The notes under the pieces are model-generated. The model was not told the DNA's origin. It saw only the letters and a program-made list of their open reading frames with translations, and did not search any database. Of a DNA stretch of 64,000 nucleotides, positions 50,490 through 59,446 are shown one piece after another. A program made the position numbers and the translations under genes. The DNA is taken from NCBI GenBank assembly GCA_946186115.1, contig CAMHLV010000003.1:32921-96920 (forward strand), given 5' to 3'. Source of the DNA: an uncultured Prevotella sp. (GTDB taxonomy: Bacteria > Bacteroidota > Bacteroidia > Bacteroidales > Bacteroidaceae). Each line of letters begins with the position of its first letter. Positions within the stretch are counted from its first letter, which is position 1.

Positions 50490-52877
50490 TTACTCCACGG
50501 TTGGTGAAACATTCTGACGCTCGTAGTAAGCCTTGTAGGCATCGCCGCCAAACTTCAGACCGAGGTCTTCGCCAGCCAGGGCATCGCAGACGCCTTTATA
50601 GGCCCACTTGCGCAGGAATGTGGCATCGAACAAGTTGGGCTTCTCGCCCTTCAGCCAGTATTCGTGCTCGTCGTCGGCATCGGTGAGCGACCAGATGGTG
50701 ATACCACTCTGCTGTGCCTCGGGAACATTCTCGAAGTAAGACTCGAATACGGTCTTATAGGCATCGGCCTGAGCCTTGTACTGAGCCGACGAGGGGTTAG
50801 AGGTGTTGAGCGAGATGTCGAGTTCGGTGATGCGGACCAGCTTGCCCGTGGCAGCCAGTTCGTTGAATTGCTTGTCAACCTGTGCGCGCAGGGCAGCCAC
50901 CTTCTCGGCATTGTTGGCAGCATCGTCGCTGGTACCGCTGAGTGTGATGTGCATCTGCGTACCGATACCATCTACGATGGCAGAGCCGTGGGCAGCATCG
51001 ATGTCTTGCACGAACTTGATGGCGGCAGCGCGCTTGCCATCGCTCGACTCCAGATTATAGTCGTTGTAGAACAGCTTGGTCTCGGCGGGCAGGAACTGGC
51101 GTGCGTACTCGAATGCCTTGACGGCATAGTCGTTCACGTAGTAGCCCCAGTAGAAGTGACCGCTGGCCCAGTTGAGCTCTAGTCCGTCTGTTGTGTTCTC
51201 AACAGGCTCCTGATCGTAGTTGCCGTCGCCGTCGGAACCGCCGAAGACTCCGTCAACGCCGCGAACCTTCTTTTCTCCGTCGGTGATAGCCTCGTTGATG
51301 ACGTCATAGCCCTGGGGTACGATGCCTTTGTCGGCCAGGTGTTCGGCCATACCCTTCACCCACGACTCCATGGCACCGAGCAGTGCTGTGCGCTTCTCCT
51401 CGGCGGTCTTCAGCACATAGTAGCTCTTGGCGGCACGGCGGGGAGCAGCGGCTCCCTGATTCTTTGCCGGTCCGAATTTGATGTCGTCGATATAATATGT
51501 AGCACCCACCTTGCCGAAATTGATGATAATGCGATTCACGTCGTCGTAGGCTGGTGTGAATTCTGCCTCGCAGAGCACCCACTCGGTGCCTACTTCGAAG
51601 GTGGTGTAGGCTCCTTGCGAACCGTAGGTGCTGCCGTTCTGATACTGGAACTGCAGCTGTCCGGCAGCCGACGATGACTTGGCATAGAACTGTATGATAT
51701 ACTTCTTGCTGTTGTCGAGATAGTCGCTGAAGGTATAGGCATTCTGAGCCTCCCAGAAGTTGCCGTCGCCCTTGTTGGCAAGCATGAGCGAGTGAGTACC
51801 ACCGTGCGACACGTTGTCAACTACTGCTGCATCAGCCTTGTTGCCGCCCCATGAGCCCCAGCCCTGAGTGTCGCCGCTCTCAAAGTCGCACGACACCATC
51901 AGTTCCATGGGCTCTTCCTGCTGTTCTCCAAACTCTATGTCGTCGATATAGTAGGTGCCACCCACCTTGCCGAAGTTCAGAATGATGCGATTCGCGTCGT
52001 CATAGGCCGTGATGGTAAACTTGGCTTCACATGTTGTCCACTCAGTGCCTACGTCGAAGGTGGTGTATCCGCCCTGCGAACCGTATGTGCTGCCGTTCTG
52101 ATACTGGAACTGTAGTTGTCCGGCAGCAGTGGTTGACTTGGCCTTGAAGCGGATGGTGAGCTCTACATCCATGGGGAGAGGCGTGTCGAAGGTGTAGGCA
52201 AACTGAGCCTCCCAGAAGTTGCCGTCGCCCTTGTTGGTCAGCACGGCAGCGGCAGAGCCGTCAGGACCGGCACCGCTGACCACCTCGACCTTGTCCTTGT
52301 TGCCGCCCCAAGAGCCCCAGCCGCCAGTGGTACCGCCGTTGAAGTCGGAGGCATCGCCAGCCAGCATGTTCTTGATGTCGCTGTCGCTCTCAACCACCAG
52401 TGTGGGCTTGATGAGTGATTTCAGGTAGGTCTGGTTCTGTTGTGTGTGCCAGAAGAAATTGTGGCCGTAGAGTGCCATGTTGTCGGCGATAATGGCATCA
52501 AGAGCGGGGTCGAGGTTGGCAAAGTTCAGTGCTCCCGTGTTGCCAACGATGGCATCGTGTTTCATGGCATTGCCCCACGTCACCATCTGGAAGTTGCCGG
52601 CAGCCAATTCGTGACGGCCGTCGTCGCCCATATAGATACTATTGCCTATACCCAGTCCCAGTTTCATGGCGGGGTGGTTGTCTGCAGCATAGGCTTTGAT
52701 GACGTCGTAGTTGGCCAGCACCTCTTTCACGGCCAGAGGAATCTCATCCTTAGTGACACCAGTATGTCCTTCGGGCGTTCCCCACTCCATAATCTGGTCG
52801 TCGCAGCCAGTGAGTCCAATAGCCAATAAACAATAACCAATAACCGTTATTGTGCTGAATATCTTTTTCATTGTCAT
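50490..52877 (-). CDS. GH10 endo-beta-1,4-xylanase with two inserted CBMs
   Basis: 795 aa surface lipoprotein (LLAIGLTGCDDQ, Cys25). The GH10 (beta/alpha)8 barrel begins at about 45 (LGLGIGNSIY, NFFWHTQQNQ) and is interrupted by two CBM4/9-type modules at about 155-315 and 320-475, then resumes. Catalytic acid/base Glu lies in YDVINEAI (near 525) and the nucleophile in RITELDIS (near 682). Both CBMs share AGQLQFQYQNGSTYGSQG. This is the split Xyn10C type of Prevotella/Bacteroides xylan loci, which cuts xylan at the cell surface before SusCD uptake. Confidence 0.95.
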   Translation of the reverse strand: MTMKKIFSTITVIGYCLLAIGLTGCDDQIMEWGTPEGHTGVTKDEIPLAVKEVLANYDVIKAYAADNHPAMKLGLGIGNSIYMGDDGRHELAAGNFQMVTWGNAMKHDAIVGNTGALNFANLDPALDAIIADNMALYGHNFFWHTQQNQTYLKSLIKPTLVVESDSDIKNMLAGDASDFNGGTTGGWGSWGGNKDKVEVVSGAGPDGSAAAVLTNKGDGNFWEAQFAYTFDTPLPMDVELTIRFKAKSTTAAGQLQFQYQNGSTYGSQGGYTTFDVGTEWTTCEAKFTITAYDDANRIILNFGKVGGTYYIDDIEFGEQQEEPMELMVSCDFESGDTQGWGSWGGNKADAAVVDNVSHGGTHSLMLANKGDGNFWEAQNAYTFSDYLDNSKKYIIQFYAKSSSAAGQLQFQYQNGSTYGSQGAYTTFEVGTEWVLCEAEFTPAYDDVNRIIINFGKVGATYYIDDIKFGPAKNQGAAAPRRAAKSYYVLKTAEEKRTALLGAMESWVKGMAEHLADKGIVPQGYDVINEAITDGEKKVRGVDGVFGGSDGDGNYDQEPVENTTDGLELNWASGHFYWGYYVNDYAVKAFEYARQFLPAETKLFYNDYNLESSDGKRAAAIKFVQDIDAAHGSAIVDGIGTQMHITLSGTSDDAANNAEKVAALRAQVDKQFNELAATGKLVRITELDISLNTSNPSSAQYKAQADAYKTVFESYFENVPEAQQSGITIWSLTDADDEHEYWLKGEKPNLFDATFLRKWAYKGVCDALAGEDLGLKFGGDAYKAYYERQNVSPTVE
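51470..52412. repeat. Duplicated CBM segments in the xylanase
   Basis: Two copies of about 430 bp, with the encoded core near-identical over about 45 residues. Confidence 0.75.
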
Positions 52878-52904
52878 TCTCTTTTAAATGTTTATTGTTT
52901 CATG

Positions 52905-54326
52905 TTATTGTTCATTGTCATCAAAGTCGTTCACCTTGATGGCAGTGGTGTTCACCACGCGGATGTTGTCGATGTAGATCTTCTGGGTGAAGAGCTTAGC
53001 GGGGTAGTTCAACACTGGAGTCACGCCCTCCTCGGTCTTGATGTCGCCATTGACAAAGAGGAAGAGGAAGTTGCGATACGAGCCTGCATTGCGGTCGTCG
53101 CTCACCTGTCGCAAGGTGGCAGCGGCAGCAGTAGCCTTGTCGGCATCGCTCTTAGCCGTCTCGGGGTTGTAGTTGCCAAATTTGCTCAGCGGCAGTGTGA
53201 TGGTCTGCCAGCGTTGGCCTGTTGTGAATGCCTGGTGGGTTCCGTCGTCGTTGAGCCAGGGAATCCACACAGCAGCGGTATTCTTATACTGTGCCGAGAA
53301 CTTGGTGCAGTCTGAGTTCCAACCATAATTTGAGAGGTTGTTCTGCAACGAGAATTCCAGCTGACCACTCTCATCCCACGGCTCTGGACAATAGATGTCG
53401 AACTGCAGGGCCAAGTTGGAAGCTAATGTTGTCTCAGGAATGATGCTGAACATGCGCGACCAGTCGTCGTTGGCATTGTCGTTACCTGCCGTAGCCCACA
53501 GCAGTGAGTTGCTGCCGGCATCCAAACCACCGGCATCCAGTTTTACCTGAGGTACCAGCATGGCCACCTTGCCGCGTCCTGTTGCAAGAGGATCGCTTAC
53601 GAGATCGTCGTTGCTATAGGTAGCCGACCATGAACCCAGCTCTCCCTTTCCGTCGAAATCAGTGACGAAACATCTGAAGTCGTTGAAATAAGCAGGGGTC
53701 ACCGCCGTGCCATTAGCTCCCTCACTGGTGATAGAACCAGCCTCCGTGACTCCATCAGGCATGGTGAATGAATACCACTTACCATCCTCGTCGCTGATTA
53801 TGCCGCTTGTAATCTCTATGCCACCAGGCAGTGTCACCTTGGTGGTCTCCTGCAGGTTAGTACCATATACGTTAACGGTCTCACCAGCCTTGGGCAGGGT
53901 GTTGTCACAACTGCTGATGCTGGGGGCGGCAGCACGGATGGTAAACTTATATACCAGCTTGTTGCTGTCGCTCTTGTATAGGGTGATAGTATTGCGTACA
54001 CTCTCGTCAGCCTTCTCTACGGGTGTGTCGCCATTGAGTGTTACCCACACGTTGTTGTCGGTCATCAGGGCATTGTTGAAGTAGGTCTCATAGCCATTGA
54101 TGTAAATCTTCTTTAGGCCCATAAAGCCCGAGCCCTGGATGCGCAGCAGCTGTCCCAGACGGGCAAATTCCACCTCGCGGTCCTTGTTGACCTCATCATT
54201 GATATTCTCAAGGAATATCTTGTCTATCGTCATTTGTGTCGTACTGCCACCGTTGTCGTCGTCCTTACAGCCCGTAAACACCACAGCTGCGATGGCCAGA
54301 CACAGGAAATATTTCATTGTCTTCAT
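52905..54326 (-). CDS. Surface xylan-binding lipoprotein (SGBP)
   Basis: 473 aa lipoprotein (AIAAVVFTGCKDDDNGG, Cys20); the KDDD after Cys resembles a surface-export signal of Bacteroidota. Two IPT/TIG-like Ig domains (about 40-215) precede a C-terminal ligand-binding beta-sandwich (220-473, YCPEPWDESGQLEFSLQNN). Same place and architecture as the BACOVA_04391-type or XusE binding protein. It holds xylan at the surface for the xylanase downstream (27 bp). Confidence 0.88.
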   Translation of the reverse strand: MKTMKYFLCLAIAAVVFTGCKDDDNGGSTTQMTIDKIFLENINDEVNKDREVEFARLGQLLRIQGSGFMGLKKIYINGYETYFNNALMTDNNVWVTLNGDTPVEKADESVRNTITLYKSDSNKLVYKFTIRAAAPSISSCDNTLPKAGETVNVYGTNLQETTKVTLPGGIEITSGIISDEDGKWYSFTMPDGVTEAGSITSEGANGTAVTPAYFNDFRCFVTDFDGKGELGSWSATYSNDDLVSDPLATGRGKVAMLVPQVKLDAGGLDAGSNSLLWATAGNDNANDDWSRMFSIIPETTLASNLALQFDIYCPEPWDESGQLEFSLQNNLSNYGWNSDCTKFSAQYKNTAAVWIPWLNDDGTHQAFTTGQRWQTITLPLSKFGNYNPETAKSDADKATAAAATLRQVSDDRNAGSYRNFLFLFVNGDIKTEEGVTPVLNYPAKLFTQKIYIDNIRVVNTTAIKVNDFDDNEQ

Positions 54327-54363
54327 AATGTTTTACCTTTTTACTTTTATTACCTTTTTACCT

Positions 54364-56142
54364 TTAAAACAGGTCTGCATCAGTTACTTCACGCTCGCCA
54401 AACTCGTAGGCAATAGTCTGAATGTTACCGCTGGCATCAGGTTTCAGAAGCGGATTCTTGGTCTGGTCGGTATCAGCGATAGGCAGTGTCAGGTTGGCTG
54501 CTGTTGCTACAGAAACGCTGGGACCGGGAGCCACATAGGTGTCGGGCAACTTATATTCGTGCGTAGAGGCTGTATAGTAGCTGGCATTGCGATGCTGATT
54601 GTTGACATAGTTGACAACCTCGGTCTGCTGATAGTATCCGCGACGCACCAGGAAGTACCAGTACAATCCCTCGAAAGCAGTCTCCACACGGAACTCATGA
54701 CGCAGGTCTTCATAGGTCACCTTCTGCTTGGCAGGCATGCCAGCACGCTGACGTATGGTGTTAAACAGTTTCAGGGCTGTTGCATCAGTGGTCTGGAACA
54801 CCATCTGTGCATTACCGTGTATATCGACACTGCTTTGAGCATACTGCAGGCAAGCGTCAACATAGTTCAGATACACCTCGGCCAGACGCAACATATATGT
54901 GTTGATGCCAGAGTTGTTGTTGACGGCAAATCCGTTGACGGCATTGGTGCCGATGACATACTTCTTAATGTTGGCACCCTGGCTGCCAGCACTCTCTGTC
55001 TCGCCATAGATATATGGCTTCTCGGGGTCGGTAGATAGTTCGGGGTAAGCTTCACCATAGCTGGCTACCGAGTAGTGCCGACGAATAGCATCATCAACGA
55101 TACTGTTGTCGAGGGTTTCGTCCTTATATTGCTTCAGTTCTTCCCACAAATCCCACGAGCAGTAGGTTGAACCACCCCATGAGTTACCCTGATTCACCTG
55201 AGTACTCCAAGCCAGGAAACGAGTCATCGACTGAGCCAAACCACTGCTGGCACCAGCCTGGAACTGCAACTGGAACATGCTCTCGTCATTATTGTTCTGC
55301 GTGCTGGCAGCAAACAGGTCGGCATAATTGCCCAGCAACTTGTAAGGACCTTCGTTGATGGCCTTCATTGCAGCCTGCTTGGCAGCGTTCAGATAATACT
55401 CATTGCGCGTGCCAGTGTTTCTGTCGGTGGTCACGTTGCTGCCGTCGTAACGTCCGCTGGTAGTAAGGCCAGCCATTGACAAATAAAAACGGCTCAGCAT
55501 ACCATATGCAGCATACTTATTGACACGGCCTGCACCAGGAGAAGAGGCAGGCAGATTGACTGCTGCATACTCCATATCGCGGATAGCAAACTCAATGACA
55601 TCGGCCAGCGGGGCTGGCGACAGCACGTAGTTGTTGACCAGGTTCTGGGTGTTGGTATATATAATGCCACATCCCCACAGTGAGCCAATGTACCAATATG
55701 CCAGTCCGCGCATAAAGCGAGCCTCGGCAACACCCTGACGCTTGGCAGTCTCGCCGACACCACTGGTCGAGAAGTTGGTGATGTTGTTAATGGTATTGTT
55801 AGACTGGGCAACCACTGAATAGAGTGCTCCCCACGCTTCCGACAAGCCCGTTGACAGACCAGTCTCTGTGAAGTTGGTGTAGGGGTAAATGTAGTCAGAA
55901 TACTGAGCGGTGATATTGTTGGCTCGTCCGTCGCCCATGCCATAGTAGAACTTGTCGTTAAAGTCGTACCATACATAGCTGTAGAGCGGATACACGGCTT
56001 GCGAGACAGCATCGTCACTGGTGAAGAAGTTGCTCTGGCCCAGCTGATAGCTGTTCTCCTGATCCAGAAAGTCCTCGGCACAACTGCCCAACGAGATCAT
56101 TCCTGCCAGTGCTATTGTATATTTTAATATGCTAGTTTTCAT
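54364..56142 (-). CDS. SusD/RagB-like lipoprotein (xylan locus)
   Basis: 592 aa. Lipoprotein signal IALAGMISLGSCAEDFLDQ (Cys21). SusD features: VAEARFMRGLAYWYIGSLWG near the TPR helices and MLRLAEVYLNYVDACLQ, with RGYYQQ-type C-terminal. Binds xylo-oligosaccharides and lids SusC. The open frame starts at 56190, but the additional N-terminus (KNSETQKLKNSR) is read from a GAGTTTTTGAG repeat; the Met at 56142 starts the signal peptide. Confidence 0.94.
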   Translation of the reverse strand: MKTSILKYTIALAGMISLGSCAEDFLDQENSYQLGQSNFFTSDDAVSQAVYPLYSYVWYDFNDKFYYGMGDGRANNITAQYSDYIYPYTNFTETGLSTGLSEAWGALYSVVAQSNNTINNITNFSTSGVGETAKRQGVAEARFMRGLAYWYIGSLWGCGIIYTNTQNLVNNYVLSPAPLADVIEFAIRDMEYAAVNLPASSPGAGRVNKYAAYGMLSRFYLSMAGLTTSGRYDGSNVTTDRNTGTRNEYYLNAAKQAAMKAINEGPYKLLGNYADLFAASTQNNNDESMFQLQFQAGASSGLAQSMTRFLAWSTQVNQGNSWGGSTYCSWDLWEELKQYKDETLDNSIVDDAIRRHYSVASYGEAYPELSTDPEKPYIYGETESAGSQGANIKKYVIGTNAVNGFAVNNNSGINTYMLRLAEVYLNYVDACLQYAQSSVDIHGNAQMVFQTTDATALKLFNTIRQRAGMPAKQKVTYEDLRHEFRVETAFEGLYWYFLVRRGYYQQTEVVNYVNNQHRNASYYTASTHEYKLPDTYVAPGPSVSVATAANLTLPIADTDQTKNPLLKPDASGNIQTIAYEFGEREVTDADLF

Positions 56143-56149
56143 AATTCTC

Positions 56150-56200
56150 AATCTTGAGTTTTTGAGTTTTTGGGTTTCTGAGTTTTTCAACTCATCAACT
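56150..56200. repeat. GAGTTTTTGAGTTTTT iteration
   Basis: AT-rich repeat between SusC and SusD of the xylan locus. Confidence 0.6.
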
Positions 56201-56206
56201 TTTTAA

Positions 56207-59200
56207 TTAAAATTGAACGTTCACACCGACGGTATAGATACGAGGTGATGGATAGCGGCTGTAGTCAACACCGTTGAGCAGGGCATCGCCACGCATCGAA
56301 CCCACTTCAGGATCAAACCCGTCATACTTGGTGATGGTAAAGAGATTCTGGATGTTGCAGTACACCTTGGCATTGCTGAGGTAGATCTTTTGCACCAGCT
56401 TGCGGGGCAGAGTGTAGCTGAGCGACACGTTCTGCAGACGAATGTAGCTGCCGTCCTCAACGTAGGCATCGCTCACGCGGTTGTTCTTGTTGACACCGCT
56501 CTCTGTTGACAGGCGAGGCATAATACTGCTGGTGTTGGTAACATAATAGTTACGATAGTCGTCAGGACCATTCTCATCATACTTGGCCAGACGTGCATAG
56601 TCGAGAACGGTGGTCAACTGGTTACTCGTAGAACCGGTGATATCGAGGAAACGACGGCCATAATTCAGAATCTTATTGCCATAAGAACCGCTGAACTGGA
56701 TGCTCAGGTCAAAACCCTTATATGAGAAAGTGTTGCCAAAGCCCCAGGTGAACTTAGGTTCAGGATTGCCTATGAATGTCTGGTCATTGTTGTCGATGAC
56801 ACCATCGCCATTGATATCTTCATAGATAAAGTCGCCGATGAACACACCACCTGTTGTGGGTGAAGTAGCAATGCTTGCACCTTCGGGCAGTGCTACAGTC
56901 TTGATATTGCCATTGGCATCCTTGTAATAGAAGTCCTCGGGCTTGTCGAAACGTCCGATGACCTTATAGCCCCAGAACTGTCCGATGGGTTCTCCGACGA
57001 TGGTGTTAGTGACAGTAGCTGTCTCTGAACCAATCTGCAAGGTCTTAGGCAGCGTACCGGTCTCGGTGTCCAGCGATGTTACCTTGTTGCGGTTCAGCGA
57101 GAAGACCACATTCGAACGCCACTGGAATTCCTTGTTCTCGATATTGACGGTGTTCAGCGTCATCTCGATACCCGTGTTGCGCAGGCTGCCGACATTACCC
57201 CATGGATTGGTAGCGGCACCGTACTTTGAACCGCCGCCCGAGCCGAGGAATGCAGGCAGATCGAGTCTCATCAGCAGGTCGTTGGTCTTTTTATAGTACC
57301 AGTCGAAGACAAAGTCGATGCGACCGCCAAAGAGCGACAGGTCGAAACCGATGTTGGTAGAATATGTTGTCTCCCATTTCAGGTCCTGATTGGCATTATT
57401 AGCATTCAGCACACCTACGCCCCAAGTGGTGGTGTAGTTGGCCAGCATAGCCATGTAAGCCCAGTCTTCTACGTTCTGGTTACCGGTGGTACCCCAGCCC
57501 AAACGAAGCTTCAGGTTGCTGATGACCTTGTTGTCTTTCAGGAAGTTCTCCTGGCTGGCACGCCATGCGAAGGCTGCTGAGGGGAACCATCCCCAACGGT
57601 TGTCCTTGTAGAACTTGCTGGAGCCGTCGCGGCGCAGCGTTGCAGTCAAGAGATAACGATCGTCGTAATTATATAGAGCACGTCCGAAGTAAGAGAACAG
57701 CGACGTGTTGTTCTGGTAACCATCGATATTGACATTGGCACCTGTGGTCTCACCAGCGCGGATGTCAATCACCGAGTTTGAGAGATAACCCTGATTAGAA
57801 GCATTCATGTTCTCCCAGTAGTTATGGCTCATCTCCTGACCTACCATCACATTCAGATTGTGCTTCTCTGCAATGGTACCGTTATAAGTCAGGATATTTC
57901 GCCACGACCAGTACTTGGAATCGTTCTTGTACCATGCACCGTCGCGCTGACTGCTCTCGCGTACGCCAAACTTATAATCGGGCTGATAGGTCTTGGTCTT
58001 GTTCAGGTTGTAGTCGGCCGACAGCTCCGTCTTCAGCGTCAGTCCCTTATACAGCGTTGCTTCCAGATAAGTGTTGATGCGGAAGTTCAGACGCTTGGCA
58101 TAGTTGGTCTTTATCTCGGCCAGAGCCACGGCATTGTCGGGCATCCACTGGTCGTCGGGACCGTCGTAGCCTCCCTCGGGGTTGCGCACTGCCACAGAGG
58201 GCTGCGAGCGCAGGGCTGTCATGATGATGTCCCAGTTCTTCTCCATCTCCTGCTTCGAGTCTGACAGTGAGAACGAGATGCCGCCCTTCAGCCATTTCTT
58301 CAGCTCTGTATCCAGATTACCGCGGAGTGTCTGACGGCGGAAGCCTGTGTTGATTGCTATACCGTCCTGATTGAGGTATCCGGCCGAGATGGCGTATGTG
58401 GTTTTGTCGGATCCTCCCGCCAGCGAGAGACTGTGATTGGTCATGAAGGCGGTCTTGAACAGCTCGTCTTGCCAGTCGGTACCCTCGCCTAACAGCTCCG
58501 GACGTATGAACGAACCCACGGCTGTCTTGATCTGGGCATCGGCAATGTCGTTGTAATGCTGGGCATACTGCTTCAGGTTCAGCACATCCAGCTTCTTGGG
58601 CATCTGCTGCCATCCCACGTAGCCGTCGTATGTCACGGTAGCCTCGCCAGCCTTACCTCGCTTGGTGGTTATCATGATGACACCATTGCTTGCGCGCGAA
58701 CCATAAATAGCTGTAGCAGAGGCATCCTTCAGAATGTCCATCGTCAGAATGTCGCTGGGGTTGATGCCTGCCAGCGGGTTGGTGTTGCCGTTGTCAGAAC
58801 CGTCGGAATCAATAATGACGCCGTCGATGACAAAGATTGGCTGGCTCGATGCATTGAGCGAGTTAGTACCGCGGATGCGGATGGTAGATGAACCACCGGG
58901 AGTACCGGTATTGGCCTGAATCTGCACACCAGCGGCACGGCCCTGCAGTACCTGGTCGATGCTGGTGGTGACCGACTTCTCGATGGCTTTGTTGTCAACC
59001 TGTGTTACTGCACCCGTAAGGTCTGACTTACGCATCGTACCGTAACCTACTACTACCACTTCGTTCAGCAGTGTCTCGTCTTCTGAGAGCATCACGTTGA
59101 TTTGGCTCTTGCCATTCACCTTGACTTCCTTGCTCTCGTAGCCTACATAGCTGAACACCAGCGTGGCATTAGCCTGAGCGTCGATGGTGTAGTTGCCGTC

Positions 59201-59383
59201 GTAGTCGGTAATCGTACCACCCTGAGCTCCTTTTACTTTTACTGTCGCTCCGATGACGGGGCCGTCGGCAGCCGTCACGGTACCCTTGACAGTGATCTTC
59301 TGCGCATACATCCCTATGGGAAGCATAAAGAGCAGGAAAATCACAACAATGGTACATTTTAAAACTTTACATGTGTGATTCAT
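56207..59383 (-). CDS. SusC/RagA TonB-dependent transporter (xylan locus)
   Basis: 1058 aa, signal peptide (CTIVVIFLLFMLPIGMYAQ), N-terminal carboxypeptidase-like domain (VKGTVTAADGPVIGATV), TonB box (LLNEVVVVGYGTMRKSDLTGAVTQ, in part), plug (TMDILKDASATAIYGSRASNGV), barrel and final strand RIYTVGVNVQF. First gene of SusC/SusD/SGBP/GH10, so imports xylo-oligosaccharides. The frame extends to 59440, but the Met at 59383 begins the signal peptide. Confidence 0.95.
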   Translation of the reverse strand: MNHTCKVLKCTIVVIFLLFMLPIGMYAQKITVKGTVTAADGPVIGATVKVKGAQGGTITDYDGNYTIDAQANATLVFSYVGYESKEVKVNGKSQINVMLSEDETLLNEVVVVGYGTMRKSDLTGAVTQVDNKAIEKSVTTSIDQVLQGRAAGVQIQANTGTPGGSSTIRIRGTNSLNASSQPIFVIDGVIIDSDGSDNGNTNPLAGINPSDILTMDILKDASATAIYGSRASNGVIMITTKRGKAGEATVTYDGYVGWQQMPKKLDVLNLKQYAQHYNDIADAQIKTAVGSFIRPELLGEGTDWQDELFKTAFMTNHSLSLAGGSDKTTYAISAGYLNQDGIAINTGFRRQTLRGNLDTELKKWLKGGISFSLSDSKQEMEKNWDIIMTALRSQPSVAVRNPEGGYDGPDDQWMPDNAVALAEIKTNYAKRLNFRINTYLEATLYKGLTLKTELSADYNLNKTKTYQPDYKFGVRESSQRDGAWYKNDSKYWSWRNILTYNGTIAEKHNLNVMVGQEMSHNYWENMNASNQGYLSNSVIDIRAGETTGANVNIDGYQNNTSLFSYFGRALYNYDDRYLLTATLRRDGSSKFYKDNRWGWFPSAAFAWRASQENFLKDNKVISNLKLRLGWGTTGNQNVEDWAYMAMLANYTTTWGVGVLNANNANQDLKWETTYSTNIGFDLSLFGGRIDFVFDWYYKKTNDLLMRLDLPAFLGSGGGSKYGAATNPWGNVGSLRNTGIEMTLNTVNIENKEFQWRSNVVFSLNRNKVTSLDTETGTLPKTLQIGSETATVTNTIVGEPIGQFWGYKVIGRFDKPEDFYYKDANGNIKTVALPEGASIATSPTTGGVFIGDFIYEDINGDGVIDNNDQTFIGNPEPKFTWGFGNTFSYKGFDLSIQFSGSYGNKILNYGRRFLDITGSTSNQLTTVLDYARLAKYDENGPDDYRNYYVTNTSSIMPRLSTESGVNKNNRVSDAYVEDGSYIRLQNVSLSYTLPRKLVQKIYLSNAKVYCNIQNLFTITKYDGFDPEVGSMRGDALLNGVDYSRYPSPRIYTVGVNVQF

Positions 59384-59427
59384 ACATTTGTTTTTTAGTA
59401 ATGGTATGTATAATGAAATTTCGTCTG

Positions 59428-59435
59428 CAAATTTA
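59428..59435 (-). promoter_or_regulatory. -7 promoter motif for the xylan operon
   Basis: CAAATTTA on plus is TAAATTTG on minus, 45 bp upstream of SusC; lies in the gap after the regulator gene. Confidence 0.45.
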
Positions 59436-59446
59436 GACATTTACGC

